Part shown: positions 21,608-32,339 of the stretch, piece after piece | Position numbering within the stretch: position 1 is the stretch's first letter | Layout of the letters: the number at the start of each line of letters is the position of its first letter | DNA from: Cymbomonas tetramitiformis | Lineage: Eukaryota; Chlorophyta; Pyramimonadophyceae; Pyramimonadales; Pyramimonadaceae | Length of the DNA: 64,000 bases | Assembly: GCA_001247695.2 (NCBI GenBank) | Contig: LGRX02012548.1 | Location: forward strand, 1-64,000 | Direction: 5' to 3' | Made by a program: the position numbers and the translations under genes | The notes under the pieces: model-generated | Databases searched by the model: none | Told to the model about the DNA's origin: nothing | The model's input: the letters and a program-made list of their open reading frames with translations, nothing else

Positions 21608-24600
21608 TCACCCTATCAAGTTCTGCCGCTGCAGTGATGCTAGGACAATCTCATCCTGTCGTTGCTGTTGTTGTAGTTGTTGCTGCTGGGCATGTAGCTG
21701 CTGTGCTTCAGCTGCTCGTAGCTTCTCAACCAGCTTAACACGCCGGTCCTTAATATCCAATAGGCGGGCAGTGAACTTGTCAATAATGGGAACCCCGTGT
21801 TTGGTGATAGGAAGGGCTTTTGTGAAAATGTCAGACTGATTGTCATCAGTCGGAATCCAGACCGGTGTAAACTTCCTGAGGGGCCCCTGACACCAGTTCC
21901 TAACCGCGTGGTACCGAACCGCAATGTGTTTGAGCTTAGAAGAGAGTGCCCGCTGAGTGACTAGAGTCTGAACTGCTGAGTTGTCTACATTGATGGTGAT
22001 GAGCTCATCCGAGGGAAAGAACTCTGTCAGTGTGTTATAGATGGCCAGGGCGGAGGTGCATGCCTCTGACATGGCAACATACTCTGCCTCTGTAGAGTGA
22101 AGGGCAGTGCATGACTTCTGCTTCTTTGACCACCAGTCAATGAGCATACCGTGAAAGTAGAGACAGTAGCCGGAAACTGAGTTACGTGTGGCAGTGTCTC
22201 CTGCATGGTCTGAGTCACAAAATGCGGTGAGCTGGGGTGCTGCAGAGTCAATAGCCATAGCTAGTGTGTAGTCCCTGGTGGAATAGGCATAGTGTAGAAT
22301 CCGTTTGGCAGCGGTGAGGGCTTCAACTGTGGGCTGGTGGCAGAACTGAGCCAGATATGTGACGTGGTAATATATGTCGGGTCTGACTGTCCTGGCTAAC
22401 CAGAGCAGAGAGTAGATCAAGGATCTGAGGGGTGTCTCAATGGACCTGTCAATGGTATCAGGTGAGGGAATGGGGAGGGAGAGACCCTCTGTCATCGGTG
22501 ATCGAGGTGGCTGCTTATCCGTGTTTATGCTGAACTTAGCACACAGATCTGTGATGCTCCGCTCGTGTGAAAGCTCAATCCTGGTCGGGTATGACTCTCC
22601 TGTAGGAAGTGTCTCAGTCTGAACATCAACTCTGAGCTGGAGGAACTGGTTGAGGACACCAGAGTAGGTGGCCTGAAATGTGGACATGATGTCAGTGTGA
22701 AAGCGGGCTCTGGACAGCTCATCGGCACAAGCCACAATGAAGTCATCAACATAGATGAGGACTATGAAGAGCTGAGTGTCAATCCAGCCGATGTATAGGC
22801 ACTCGTCATATGTGGACCTGCTGAGTGTAGGGTAGCGGTCTGTCATGAATCTGTGTGCGGTCTCTGACCAGAGTCTGCCTGAGGTCCGATGTCCGTAGAG
22901 TGCCTTCTTCATATAGGCACCTACATATCCTTTGGGATGAATGTACCCCTTCGGAAACCTGACATAGTACCGCTCATCCTCAGGTATTGGAGCCTGGAGG
23001 AAAGCCTGAGAGACATCATAGTGGTATGGCATGAGTCTGTGCTTTAGGCAGAGCGCAAGTAGGAGTCTGAAGGTGGTGAGCTGAGGTGTAGGGGCAAAGG
23101 TCTCCGCCTCCTCATAGAAGGTACGGTCCATGTCTCCTCTGGTGGTGCATCTGGCCTTGAACTTGTCAAGGGAGCCGTCTGTCAGCTTTTTGAGCTTAAA
23201 GACAAACTTACTGGGGAGGACGGTGGAGCCTGGAGGGAATGCGGTGACTGGATCGGCCCTGTCTGGCTGAAGTATGCCGTCGATCTCTGACTGAATGGCT
23301 TTGTGCCACTGTCTCCAATTAGGGCTGAGCCGAGCCTGTCTGTATGTGGCAGGGTCTGGCTCGTCCATGAAGGCATCACTCGGGAAGTCTGCGGGGTCCG
23401 AGTCTGCGTCCCTGAGGGCAAGGAGCATGGCCTTCTGGTCTGGGGAGATGATGACAGCATCGGTGTCTGCATACTGGGTGGAGTGTGAGTCAGCAGAGTC
23501 GAAGTACACCTGGTATCTGTGCTGGACCTGAGGCTTATGGTCTACAGACACGATGACTGCAGGGTGATACTTCTGTCGGTCAACTGGCTTAGCCGAGCAC
23601 ATAGCAAAACACGGGTAAAAGACATTAGGTGCCCCATGTTTGTGTCTGTGCTTGAGAAAGCTGATGAGAGTGGCATAGTGGCTTTTGGCCAGCTGGAGAT
23701 AGTGTATGAGCTTGACCCAGACTGGATGCCTGAGTTTAGCACACTGGACCTTGACATAGGCAAAGGTCTCTGACTCGTGGGTGCTGCATGCAAGTTGGAG
23801 GATGTCGGGGGAGGAGAGGGCTGCGGGGCGTCGGATGGGGTACAGCTTCTTTGTGAAGATAGCTGTGGAGGCGGGATCAACCAGGGTGTTGTGTGTGTTG
23901 GCAAGTGTCTTAGCCATGAGAGCAGGGTCAGTGTCAAACGTAGGCCTAGAGAGAGCCTTGAGTTTTCCTTTCACTGTGTCAAGGCATAGATAGTTGCCAG
24001 GTGTGAGATTCCCGACATAGCGGTAGGGCTTGCTCTTAGGCTGTAGCTTAGCCGAAGTGTCAGCTTTAGCTCCTGCCTTAGAGCGCTGTGCGGGGTCCTG
24101 CCAGACATTGCACTCGGACCAGAAGGGCCGGAGCTCAGTGTAGTCGAAGTGACGGCCGGTGTATCTGAGGTGAGGCGTGTCCATTCCAATGTGCCTGTTA
24201 GGCATAACATTGAGGACTGTGTTAATGGCATGGAGTGCAGCAAGAGGCCATGTGTACAGCGGGGCATCATATGTGCGCATGGTGCTGTTCATGATCTTCT
24301 GCATGTCTCTCCAGAGCACCTCAATCTGAGCCTGGAACTCGTGCATGTATGGCGGACCGGTCTCATGACGCATGCGGTACTGTCGGAGGAGTGTCTTCAT
24401 CTCCTCCGATGTGTACTCTGTGGCACAGTCTGTGTGGAATGTGATGGTCTCTGGTGTGAAGCCGTGGGACTGAATGTCATCAAGGACAGTCTGGAGGTGG
24501 AAGTGTTGGCCTCCCTTAGAAGGTGAGGCATACCCGAAGGCCTTTTTAGTGACGGGGCACTTAAAGGCACTGATGAAGACTGACTCGTCGTAGCCAGGGG

Positions 24601-25969
24601 GTTTGCATGGGCCCCAAATGTCAGCAAATATGTGCTGAAATGGCTTGGACTGTTCCCATTTGACAGGCCGGTGGCTGGATGGCAAAGCCGGAGGTGGTAT
24701 GCGGTTGGCTCTGTCAAATACATTAAAGGGTCCTGGGCGCTTGGCATTCCAGGTGTTGCAATGAGCACACCCGTAGCCTGACAGGATAGTCCTGAGTGTC
24801 TTCATGGAGAGGTGTCGTCTGGGCACTGCAAACTGAAGCCCCTGTGAGAAGAGGTGAGCAATGTACTGGTGTGAGTAGTGGCCCAGACAGGCATGGAGGT
24901 ACTGATGAGGGTCAATCCTGGGGACTGTGGTGGCATCCTTGAAAAGGATGATGGTGTCGAACGGGGCCCCCTGGATGAAGACACGGTCAGCACCGCCTTC
25001 CTCTCCTGCATCTGTGAGGTCCTGGGGGGAGTAGGTACCAGCTCGAGGGCGGGAGAAGAAGCCGGGTGTGCCTGCTGGGATGGTGGCTATCTCCTGAAAG
25101 TGATAGGTGAGTGGCCACCAGGCTGCAGATGGTGACTTCCGAAGACACACCGTGTATGAGGTGTTATTAGGGTCTAACCAGAAGTCCTCTAGCATCTTCA
25201 TCAACATCCTTTGGATGATGGAGTTGATGAAGGGCGGGTTGGCCCAGAAAGAGCGCCCGCACCAGACATGATCCTCAGCAGGGTCCTCGAGGGAGTAGTA
25301 GTGCTGGCACTGTGTGTTACCCCGTGGGTAGGGGATGCCGTCCGTGTAGAGGTCTGTGTCACAATAGCCATGTGGACTGTGCTGAGCAAACTCTCTGTAG
25401 GCGGACCTAGCAACCATCCAGTCGACTGTGCCCTTCTCTGCAAGCTCCGAAGGGGCAGGCTGCAGGAGGGGTCTCCTCTGTGCTATGGAGTGGGCAGATG
25501 GGGTGGCTCGCCAGCTGCTGGGGTGTACAACATAGTCTCTGCCAGTGTCATAGAGGTCAAAGAGAGAAGCACCGTGGTGCCATGTGAGGTCGATGAAGTC
25601 AGGGGAGCGGGCCCCGTGTCTGAGCATCTGGCGGACTGAGAGGAGGTTTGGGGCATTTGGATCATAGAAGGCTTGGAGAAAGGGGAGTGTGATCCAAGTG
25701 CCGTCGGTGTACTGGAAATCAATGGAGGCTGTGCCGACACTGTGAGGCTTGTAATGCTGATCCGAGGCTGTGGTCATGCTGGAGGTGCACGGGGACAACT
25801 CAGTGAAGAGCTCCCTGTTGTTCAGGAGGAGATGTGAGGCTCCTGAATCTACAAGGAGGTGTCCGTGCGTGTTGGAGGCACGGCGGCCTTTCCCAAGCAG
25901 GGGGAGGAAGACCGGTGTGCCGTGGGGACAGTGCGGGGCACTGTCGGTGCAGCTGAGGTCTCTCCCCAC
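21608..25969 (-). CDS. copia-2 Pol: protease, Dam-like insert, integrase, RT, RNase H
   Basis: 1453 uninterrupted codons. In order: protease (HLLVDSGASHLLL); a Dam-like segment (separate entry); the HHCC region (HACLGHYSHQYIAHL, CAHC); integrase core with Asp in FADIWGP, Asp in FHTDCATEYTS and Glu in AQIEVLWRDM; RT with YHYDVSQAFLQA and YVDD in LIYVDDFIVA; RNase H with FCDSDHAGD and STEAEYVAMSE; and a terminal IPTDDNQSDIFTKALP block typical of copia. The C-terminus is a Gln-rich tail (HAQQQQLQQQQRQ). The frame continues upstream past one TGA (25997-25999) into the Gag-side ORF, so Pol probably depends on readthrough or was separated by mutation. All catalytic motifs I can check are present, so this copy could be functional. 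Confidence 0.93.
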   Translation of the reverse strand: MGRDLSCTDSAPHCPHGTPVFLPLLGKGRRASNTHGHLLVDSGASHLLLNNRELFTELSPCTSSMTTASDQHYKPHSVGTASIDFQYTDGTWITLPFLQAFYDPNAPNLLSVRQMLRHGARSPDFIDLTWHHGASLFDLYDTGRDYVVHPSSWRATPSAHSIAQRRPLLQPAPSELAEKGTVDWMVARSAYREFAQHSPHGYCDTDLYTDGIPYPRGNTQCQHYYSLEDPAEDHVWCGRSFWANPPFINSIIQRMLMKMLEDFWLDPNNTSYTVCLRKSPSAAWWPLTYHFQEIATIPAGTPGFFSRPRAGTYSPQDLTDAGEEGGADRVFIQGAPFDTIILFKDATTVPRIDPHQYLHACLGHYSHQYIAHLFSQGLQFAVPRRHLSMKTLRTILSGYGCAHCNTWNAKRPGPFNVFDRANRIPPPALPSSHRPVKWEQSKPFQHIFADIWGPCKPPGYDESVFISAFKCPVTKKAFGYASPSKGGQHFHLQTVLDDIQSHGFTPETITFHTDCATEYTSEEMKTLLRQYRMRHETGPPYMHEFQAQIEVLWRDMQKIMNSTMRTYDAPLYTWPLAALHAINTVLNVMPNRHIGMDTPHLRYTGRHFDYTELRPFWSECNVWQDPAQRSKAGAKADTSAKLQPKSKPYRYVGNLTPGNYLCLDTVKGKLKALSRPTFDTDPALMAKTLANTHNTLVDPASTAIFTKKLYPIRRPAALSSPDILQLACSTHESETFAYVKVQCAKLRHPVWVKLIHYLQLAKSHYATLISFLKHRHKHGAPNVFYPCFAMCSAKPVDRQKYHPAVIVSVDHKPQVQHRYQVYFDSADSHSTQYADTDAVIISPDQKAMLLALRDADSDPADFPSDAFMDEPDPATYRQARLSPNWRQWHKAIQSEIDGILQPDRADPVTAFPPGSTVLPSKFVFKLKKLTDGSLDKFKARCTTRGDMDRTFYEEAETFAPTPQLTTFRLLLALCLKHRLMPYHYDVSQAFLQAPIPEDERYYVRFPKGYIHPKGYVGAYMKKALYGHRTSGRLWSETAHRFMTDRYPTLSRSTYDECLYIGWIDTQLFIVLIYVDDFIVACADELSRARFHTDIMSTFQATYSGVLNQFLQLRVDVQTETLPTGESYPTRIELSHERSITDLCAKFSINTDKQPPRSPMTEGLSLPIPSPDTIDRSIETPLRSLIYSLLWLARTVRPDIYYHVTYLAQFCHQPTVEALTAAKRILHYAYSTRDYTLAMAIDSAAPQLTAFCDSDHAGDTATRNSVSGYCLYFHGMLIDWWSKKQKSCTALHSTEAEYVAMSEACTSALAIYNTLTEFFPSDELITINVDNSAVQTLVTQRALSSKLKHIAVRYHAVRNWCQGPLRKFTPVWIPTDDNQSDIFTKALPITKHGVPIIDKFTARLLDIKDRRVKLVEKLRAAEAQQLHAQQQQLQQQQRQDEIVLASLQRQNLIG
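24980..25402 (-). other. Dam-like N6-adenine methyltransferase segment inside copia-2 Pol
   Basis: Residues about 190-330 of Pol, between protease and the HHCC region, at the same place as in copia-1. Visible motifs are VDWMVARSAYREF, then CDTDLYTDG with NTQCQHYYS, then WCGRSFWANPPF (Asn at residue 244, codon 25240-25238), then a strand ending SPSAAWW. The spacing parallels the copia-1 segment although the sequences have diverged strongly. NPPF is an allowed form of the (N/D)PP(Y/F/W) catalytic motif. Homology to the Dam family is inferred from motif order only. Confidence 0.5.
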
Positions 25970-25996
25970 GGCGCTGCAACCGCAGGGTCGTAGACC

Positions 25997-28900
25997 TCAA
26001 TACTGATCCCAGGGGCCCAAATGGTGGTCATCAAAGACCTCAAACTGGGCCCAATCATCCTCAGAGTCTCCGGTGCAATATGAGGGGTGTGTTCGGCTGT
26101 AGTTCTCAAGGAACTGATTAAGCTGCTGGAAGGAGGGAGATGGCATAACTGAGAAATCCCACTGAGAGTGCTCTGGGGAGTGTGAGCTATTTGGCCGTGG
26201 CCGAGGTGTGTCAGTGCGGATCGAGGTGTCTGCCATGAACTGCTTCCACTTAGTAGTGGTTTCCGAGGTGTCCTCCTGAGATTCAGGGATAGGAGGGAAG
26301 TGGAAATCCGGTGTGACGGCACAGGCCTGCACTGTGGACGGGACCGGGGGCTGCATGTGTGTGTCTGAGGTAGCAGCCAGCCGGTCAGTGTCCACCAATG
26401 CAGGCAGGGTGCCCGCTGTAGCCCGTGTAGTTGCCCTATCGGCAGTGGGCTGAGCAGGCACCGTACCGTCAGTGTCGGATACTGGAGGAGGAGGAGGAAG
26501 AGGTGTGTGTTGGGGCGGATAGCCCTCGGTGTCTGACTCGGAGCCTGAGTCGGAGACATCGGCCCACCGGCCAATACTCTCAAGCCCGGGGTATGTACAC
26601 TCCAAGGGGGCTAGGGAGCTGTCAGGGGCACCGAGTGTAGGCGGTTGCTCGGAGGCCACTGTAGTGTCGGCCCCGAGAGCTGTGCTGATAGATGTAGGGG
26701 TGTCAGCGGTGGTTGCACCGTCAGTACAGACGGTGTGATCGGTGGGCGTGCCCACAAGCGCCTCATCGGCACTGTGTCCCAGGGGCGGTGTGGAGGCAGC
26801 TGCTGGCTCACAGAGTGTGGTGGGAGCTGCGGTGACACCACCGGAGGGCAAATGTGGTGTGTGGTTGGCCGGTGCCGTAGCACTGGCGGAGGCCGGCTGA
26901 GGTGAGGCAGTAGCCGGTGCCGTGGCACCACCGGAGGTCGGCTGAGGTGAGGCAGTAGCCGGTGCCGTGGCACCACCGAGGGCCGGCTGAGGTGAGGCAG
27001 TAGCCGGTGCCGTGGCACCACCGGAGGCTGGCTGTGTGGAGGCAGTAGCCGGTGCCGTGGCACCACCGGAGGCTGGCTGAGGTGAGGCATTGGCCGGTGC
27101 CGAGGCACTGGCATAGGCCGGCTGTGAGATGGTGATAGCCGGCCGAGGTGACATATGGAATGTGTATGTCAGTGTTATGTGCAGAAGTGTGAGGAGCACA
27201 GCAACCGTGAAAGAGAACCAGTGCATGGCAATGGCTACTAGGGTGCGTGTGACCGAGGGAGTGTTACAGCCAGGCTGTGGTGTGGCGGTGTGTACGGCAG
27301 CAGTGTGAACCGGGTCCGTATGCGTGCCCTCCCAATGCATCCCCATCCCAGGCACTGCAATATGGATGCATGCAGTGTCAGGTGCAATTGTGGTGGCTGG
27401 GGGGATACCAATGGCCCGAGGCTCAGGCTGGTGGCAGTCGGGGGGTGGTGATGGTGGTGGGAGGGGAGTGGTGGAGGTGGGAGGGGTGGTGGCAGTGTCC
27501 AGAGTGTCCTCGGAGATGGTGGAGGCCACTGAGGTGCTGCCGGTCAGGAGGTCAGTCAGGTAGGGCACAGGGCACTGGGTGTTGCAGTCCACGGTGATGT
27601 CTGTCTGGACTGGGGCGGTGGCGGTGCTGTTGGCCGAAGCCAGTGACTCAGCTACCTGGTGCTGCCGCTCAAGCTTCTGCTGCTGCTGCCTGGCCTTCTT
27701 CTGCTTCTCCTTGTCCCGCTTCCTCTGCCGCTTTGTCTTCTCCCAAGCCGGGTCCTCGTGGTCCGGGTCCTCCCTCAAGTCAGTAGCCGTGACGGTGTCA
27801 AAGTACCTGAAGGCGAGGAGGGCGGGGGGCTCCAGCTGGGGGAAGGAGAACTGGGTGTCGGGTGGAGAGGCGGAGGGGGAGAGGGAGCTGAAGGGATTGG
27901 GGGAGAAGTGGTTGGCCGAAGCCGAGGGGGTTGGGTGAGGTGAGGGGCCAGAGAACTGAGGGATCCAGGGCTTACTGGTGAGGGCGGGCCACTCAGTCTC
28001 ATCATCCTCCTGGTCTGCCTGGAAGCTGACTGCCTTAGCTGGATGGTGAAACTCAGAGCGGGGGGGGGGTGGCGAAGGGGGGTTTGCTCTGTGCAACCTC
28101 CTGCTGAGAGCTGCCGCTCGGATGCGGTGCTGGCTGATGCACTGTCGGTGGGGGTGAGGTGGGGGTGGCAGGGGGTGCGGTGGGGGTGGCAGGGGGTGCG
28201 GGTGTGGAGGGACGGGGGGCAGAGACATGGTTCACAGATGGAGGGGGGCCGGCTTTGACCCACATGTCGGCCTTCTCAGCCAGTGTGCAGGGGCAGCCGA
28301 ACCTGCCGAGGGAGTGGGTGACGGTCTTGTTGTACTTGTACTTGCAGGAGCGGCAGGGGTGGCCGATGGACTTGTCACTGGGGTCGGAGGGGGTGAACTT
28401 GAAGTTGTCCCAGGTGCCAGAGGGGGTGGAGTCCTTGTTGGTGGAGCCGGCGTGCTTGAGCTTGGAGGCCTTGTACAGGGCCCTCTCGTGCTCAATGAAG
28501 GTAGCTCTGGTGCCGCCCCGTAGTGGTGATCGGGGCCTGGATGGAGGCGGTGTGGTGGCCCGAGGGTGCGTACCCTTGCCACCCTTGCCCCCTTGCCGCC
28601 CTTGCCATTAGGGTGCTTCTCCTTCGGCTTGGTGGTGTCAGCCGAGCCCCGCCCTCCCTCACGGACTTCCCCCGTCATGGAGGCAGCTCGGGGGCGGGAT
28701 GAAGAGCCAGGGAGCTGGGAATGGTGGGCAGAGCCCCGGGTGAACCACACATTACCGATGGCCTCAATGAACTTCTGAAGACCACCGGGGAAGCCAGAGG
28801 AGGTCATGCGGTTGTTCTCCTCGTAGGTGCGGATGACATCGAAGTACAGGGGGATGTCAAAGAGGTGCTCGGCCGTGTCCTGGGAGGCCCGTAAGATGTC

Positions 28901-30022
28901 GATGAGGACCTCCTGCTCCTGCTGTCCAGAGAAGGCGGGGTGAAGCTGCCTGTGGTTGCCGATGAGGGTGGCGAAGGTGTTCAGCTTCAAGCCGGGGTCC
29001 TCGGACTCAGAGATTCGGAGGGCCTTGGCCTTGGTGAGGTTGGAGTGGTCCGTGGAGGGGGGGTAGGTGATCAGGCGGCAGTGCACGTGTAGTAGAAGCA
29101 GTCTGCCGTCCACCTGAGCCTGGGGGGAGTCCTTCACAAGTTGTGACAACACAATTTGTGTGTTGCCACAAGTGGCCGCAAGTAGAAGTTGAGCTAGTAG
29201 GCCATTGGAGATACCGTCGTAGGGCTCGTCCTTCAGTCGGTGTTGAAGGTTAAGTAGTGCTGGGGCGTGTCCAGGTCGGGTGGCGGTGAGCACACGGGTC
29301 AGGGCCTCACAGAACTTCTTGAACACAATGTCGCCGCCCGCGGTGAGGAAGTTCAATTGGAGTTCACGTTGTTGTTGTCGCTCGTGAATGTCCGTGAGGG
29401 CATAATAGGCGGTCTTCAACTGCTTCAGGAGCGGAGTGACGTCAGGAGTGGTGGAGCGGGTGTTGAAGGCGCTGGAGTTGTCGTCCATGATGTGCTTGAT
29501 CTTGGTTGGAGGAAGTGGTCGCCCATCTCGATGTTGCAATGGCGTAACCTCTGGAATAGTCTCCAATTCCTTGGTGGCGTCGAACATCTTGTCCGAAGTA
29601 ATTACGACTGAAGATGGCGTCGAAGATGAAGTAGTTCTACTCGCAACAGTGCGAGCCAGAGAGGTGACGTTGACGCATTCGTCGCGGACTTTGATTAAGT
29701 CGTCGAGGATGGTCTCGTTGAGTTGATTGACGTCGTTGAGTTCCTCCTTCGTGACGTAATTCTCGTGGATCTCGTCGGACTGAGCAGATGAGCGCTGAAA
29801 TGCTACTATAAGCGAGGCGAGGGTGGTGGAGAGCTCATCCGCTTTGGCGGTGACGGCATGGAGGTCTTGAAGAAGGGCGTTGATGGTGATGGCGATTTCT
29901 TCGTTTGTTGGAGATGGGGGAAGAGGTTGTCGTGAAGTAAATAATCGTCGTTGAGAACGTGGTTGAAGTTCTTGTGTTGGCGGTTGGGATCCCGGAGTTG
30001 TTGTTGGTGTGAACGTTGACAT
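25997..30022 (-). pseudogene. copia-2 Gag-side polyprotein with a transmembrane segment; two compensating frameshifts
   Basis: The likely original reading frame runs 30022 to about 28590, shifts by one base at the G5 run (28588-28592), runs to about 28062, shifts back at the 10-base run 28060-28069, and continues to TGA at 25997-25999. The middle frame is supported by KASKLKHAGSTNKDS and a Cys/His cluster (PCRSCKYKYN...GCPC) that looks like the nucleocapsid finger; the outer frames read through the same stretch as low-complexity Pro/Arg. The N-terminal 450 residues are a helical Gag-like region. The C-terminal part is Pro/Ser/Thr-rich, contains a KEKQKKARQQQQKLERQ helix, a 15-residue repeat (about 26880-27115) and a hydrophobic span (27150-27247, AVLLTLLHITLTYTF) that could cross a membrane. 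An acidic end precedes the stop. Such a long Pro-rich, membrane-like extension is not usual for copia Gag. Confidence 0.65.
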
Positions 30023-30448
30023 GGTAGACCTTCGGACCGTTGGTGGCGGTGAAGGCGACGATGTTGCGCAAGACGTTCTCCTAGGGGTTGAGATGAAGAT
30101 TTTCTCTAAGTTTTGTTAATTTTCAAAAAATTGGCCAGCGCTTCCGCGGTAAATGCTCGTAATTTGCCTAAAATCTAAGGCGTCCCTCAAATTTTGGCAG
30201 AGCGATGTGATAATTAGCGGTCGCGTTTCAACATTGAAGTTAAAGGAAAGGCCGAGAGGGCAATCGTAAAAGAATTCCCAATCATAAAAGGTTTCGGCGA
30301 GTTAAAATTGAAACCGGCCCGACCTGCGGAGGGTTAGTGTAAAAGCAAGTCGCAATTTTCAAACATTTTCGCTGACTGCCAGTTCAAAGTGCTTTTAGCG
30401 GCTAATTTGAAATTTGTCGTTTCATCAGAGATTGCAGTGGAACGTTGT

Positions 30449-30462
30449 GGTCTAACATAACC
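30449..30462 (-). promoter_or_regulatory. copia-2 primer-binding site candidate
   Basis: Directly inside the 5' LTR the minus strand reads GGTTATGTTAGACC. The first seven bases match the complement of the initiator Met-tRNA anticodon loop (GGTTATG...), as in half-tRNA priming; the rest does not match. Confidence 0.45.
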
Positions 30463-30818
30463 TAATGGATAGTATGAAACACATATAGGGTAGAATATTC
30501 TATATATCCGTGTTTTAATACTATCGCTGTACGCATAAATATGAGGCTCAAACGGTGATAATATGTCTGTAAAAGATATCACATATGAGAGTCTGAGAGT
30601 CTAAGTAGCTTATGCTACGTGCGCTGTGTAAGTCTGTACGAGTACGGCTATGGTGATGCTCGAGTACTCTAACACGTGGCTCGCAGTCACTATCGCTGTG
30701 ACTCGCGGTCTCTGTCGCTATGACTCGCGGTCTCGAGCCGAATAATAATGCAGTCATCTGTCACATGCATCGAGGAATGTCATACAGGGGGCAGTACAGT
30801 ATATCTAGTCCCCCGTGA
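30463..30818 (-). repeat. copia-2 5' LTR (356 bp)
   Basis: Copy of 21066-21421 with one substitution noted (near 30799). It is followed on the plus strand by the target duplication AACCT and satellite sequence. Confidence 0.93.
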
Positions 30819-32285
30819 AACCTATCTGATTTCCGAACATCGCGTAGGCCATGCGATGTTTAAATCATTTTCGCCATTACAACATCTGACCGTAGGATCA
30901 TGTGCGCGACAGTGCTTTGCTTTTTGCTTCCCAGCATGCCATGCCATAACGCGTGGGTGGCGTCGCGATATATGTACGCGACTGCAGTGGCACTGTCATC
31001 GTTGGCGTCTGGCGATCGTAAGATCGAAACTTCGACTGCGTCGCCCGTTGGGATTCGAGCTTTGCTGCTGCTGCTGCTGCTGCTGATTGACTACTAGGCG
31101 CTGTCGATCACAAATATGCGATCTCCACTAGGCGTCGATCTTTTTGGACAGCGCGATTAATCACCATGCGATGTTAACATGGATATCGCCATTACATCAT
31201 ATGACCGCAGGATCATGTGCGCGACAGTGCTTTGCTTTTTGCTTCCCATCATGCCATGCCATAACGCGTGGGTGGCGTCGCGATAAATGTACGCGACTGC
31301 AGCGGCACTGTCATCATTGGCGTCTGGCGATCGTGAGATCGTTAATTCGACTGCGTCGCCCGTTGGGATTCGAGCTTTGCTGCTGCTGCTGCTGCTGCAT
31401 GTAATACACTAGGCCCGGTCGATCTTGAATTAAGATCTCCACTAGGCGCATCTGACGGTCGATGGGATTATTTATCTTGCCGACGTGGCGCACTCGAGAG
31501 ATCCGAACATGAACATCGAGTCTGCCATTCCATTAATGATTTGACATTTCTCGATCCTCGCGTCTGCTATGCAATGTAAAAGCGAATCTATTTGATTTCC
31601 GAACATCGCGTCGGCCATGCGATGTTTAAATCATTTTCGCCATTACATTATCTGACCGTAGGATCATGTGCGCGACAGTGCTTTGCTTTTTGCTTCCCAG
31701 CATGCCATGCCATAACGCGTGGGTGGCGTCGTGGTACATACACGCGACTGTTGTGGCACTGTCATCGTTAGCGTTTGGCGATCGTGAGATCGAAAATTCA
31801 ACTGTATCGCCCGTTGGGATTCGAGCTTTGCTGCTGCTGCTGCTGATTAAGGTAAGGTACTAGGCCCGGTCGATCTTAAATTAAGATCTCCACTAGGCGC
31901 ATCTGACGGTCGATGGGATTATCTATCTTGCTGACGTGGCGCACACGAGAGATCCGAACATGAACATCGAGTCTGCCAGTCCATTAATGATTTGACATTT
32001 CTCGATCCTCGCGTCTGCTATGCAATGTAAAAGTGAATCTTCAATCTATCTGATTTCCGAACATCGCGTCGGCCATGCGATGTTTAAATCATTTTCGCCA
32101 TTACACTATCTGGCCGTAGGATCATGTGCGCGACAGTGCTTTGCTTTTTGCTTCCCAGCATGCCATGCCATAACGCGTGGGTGGCGTCGCGATAAATGTA
32201 CGCGACTGCAGTGACACTGTCATCGTTGGCGTCTGGTGATCGTGAGATCGAAAATTCGACTGCGTCGCCCGTTGGGATTCGAGCT

Positions 32286-32339
<54 letters not shown>

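Larger units (their letters stand above)
21066..30818 (-). mobile_element. copia-2: full-length Ty1/copia element inserted in the satellite array
   Basis: Identical-length LTRs (21066-21421 and 30463-30818, 356 bp, one difference noted) flank Gag-like and Pol ORFs. The target duplication AACCT occurs at 21061-21065 and 30819-30823. The flanks rejoin to the uninterrupted satellite sequence AAGCGAACCTATCTGATTTC seen elsewhere in the array, which proves the insertion site. At 9.75 kb it is long for copia because of a very long Gag-side ORF. The near-identical LTRs indicate a recent insertion. Confidence 0.95.

Noticed and set aside
2587..28234. Alternative genetic code (UAG or UGA reassigned), suggested by several in-frame stops.
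   Set aside because: The in-frame stops include both TAG and TGA, while the intact hAT gene ends in TAG, copia-2 Pol in TGA and the methyltransferase in TAA. Readthrough, mutation or frameshift explains them better.
28232..28234. A real Gag stop (TGA) ending a 596-residue copia-2 Gag, with a separate 743-residue ORF after it.
   Set aside because: The C-terminal part of that frame is low-complexity nonsense, while the neighbouring frame encodes a Cys/His cluster. The stop lies in the wrong frame between two homopolymer shifts.
28588..28592. Programmed -1 ribosomal frameshift in copia-2 Gag.
   Set aside because: The site (AAG GGG GCA) is not a canonical slippery heptamer, and an opposite shift is needed at 28060. 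Homopolymer indels are simpler.
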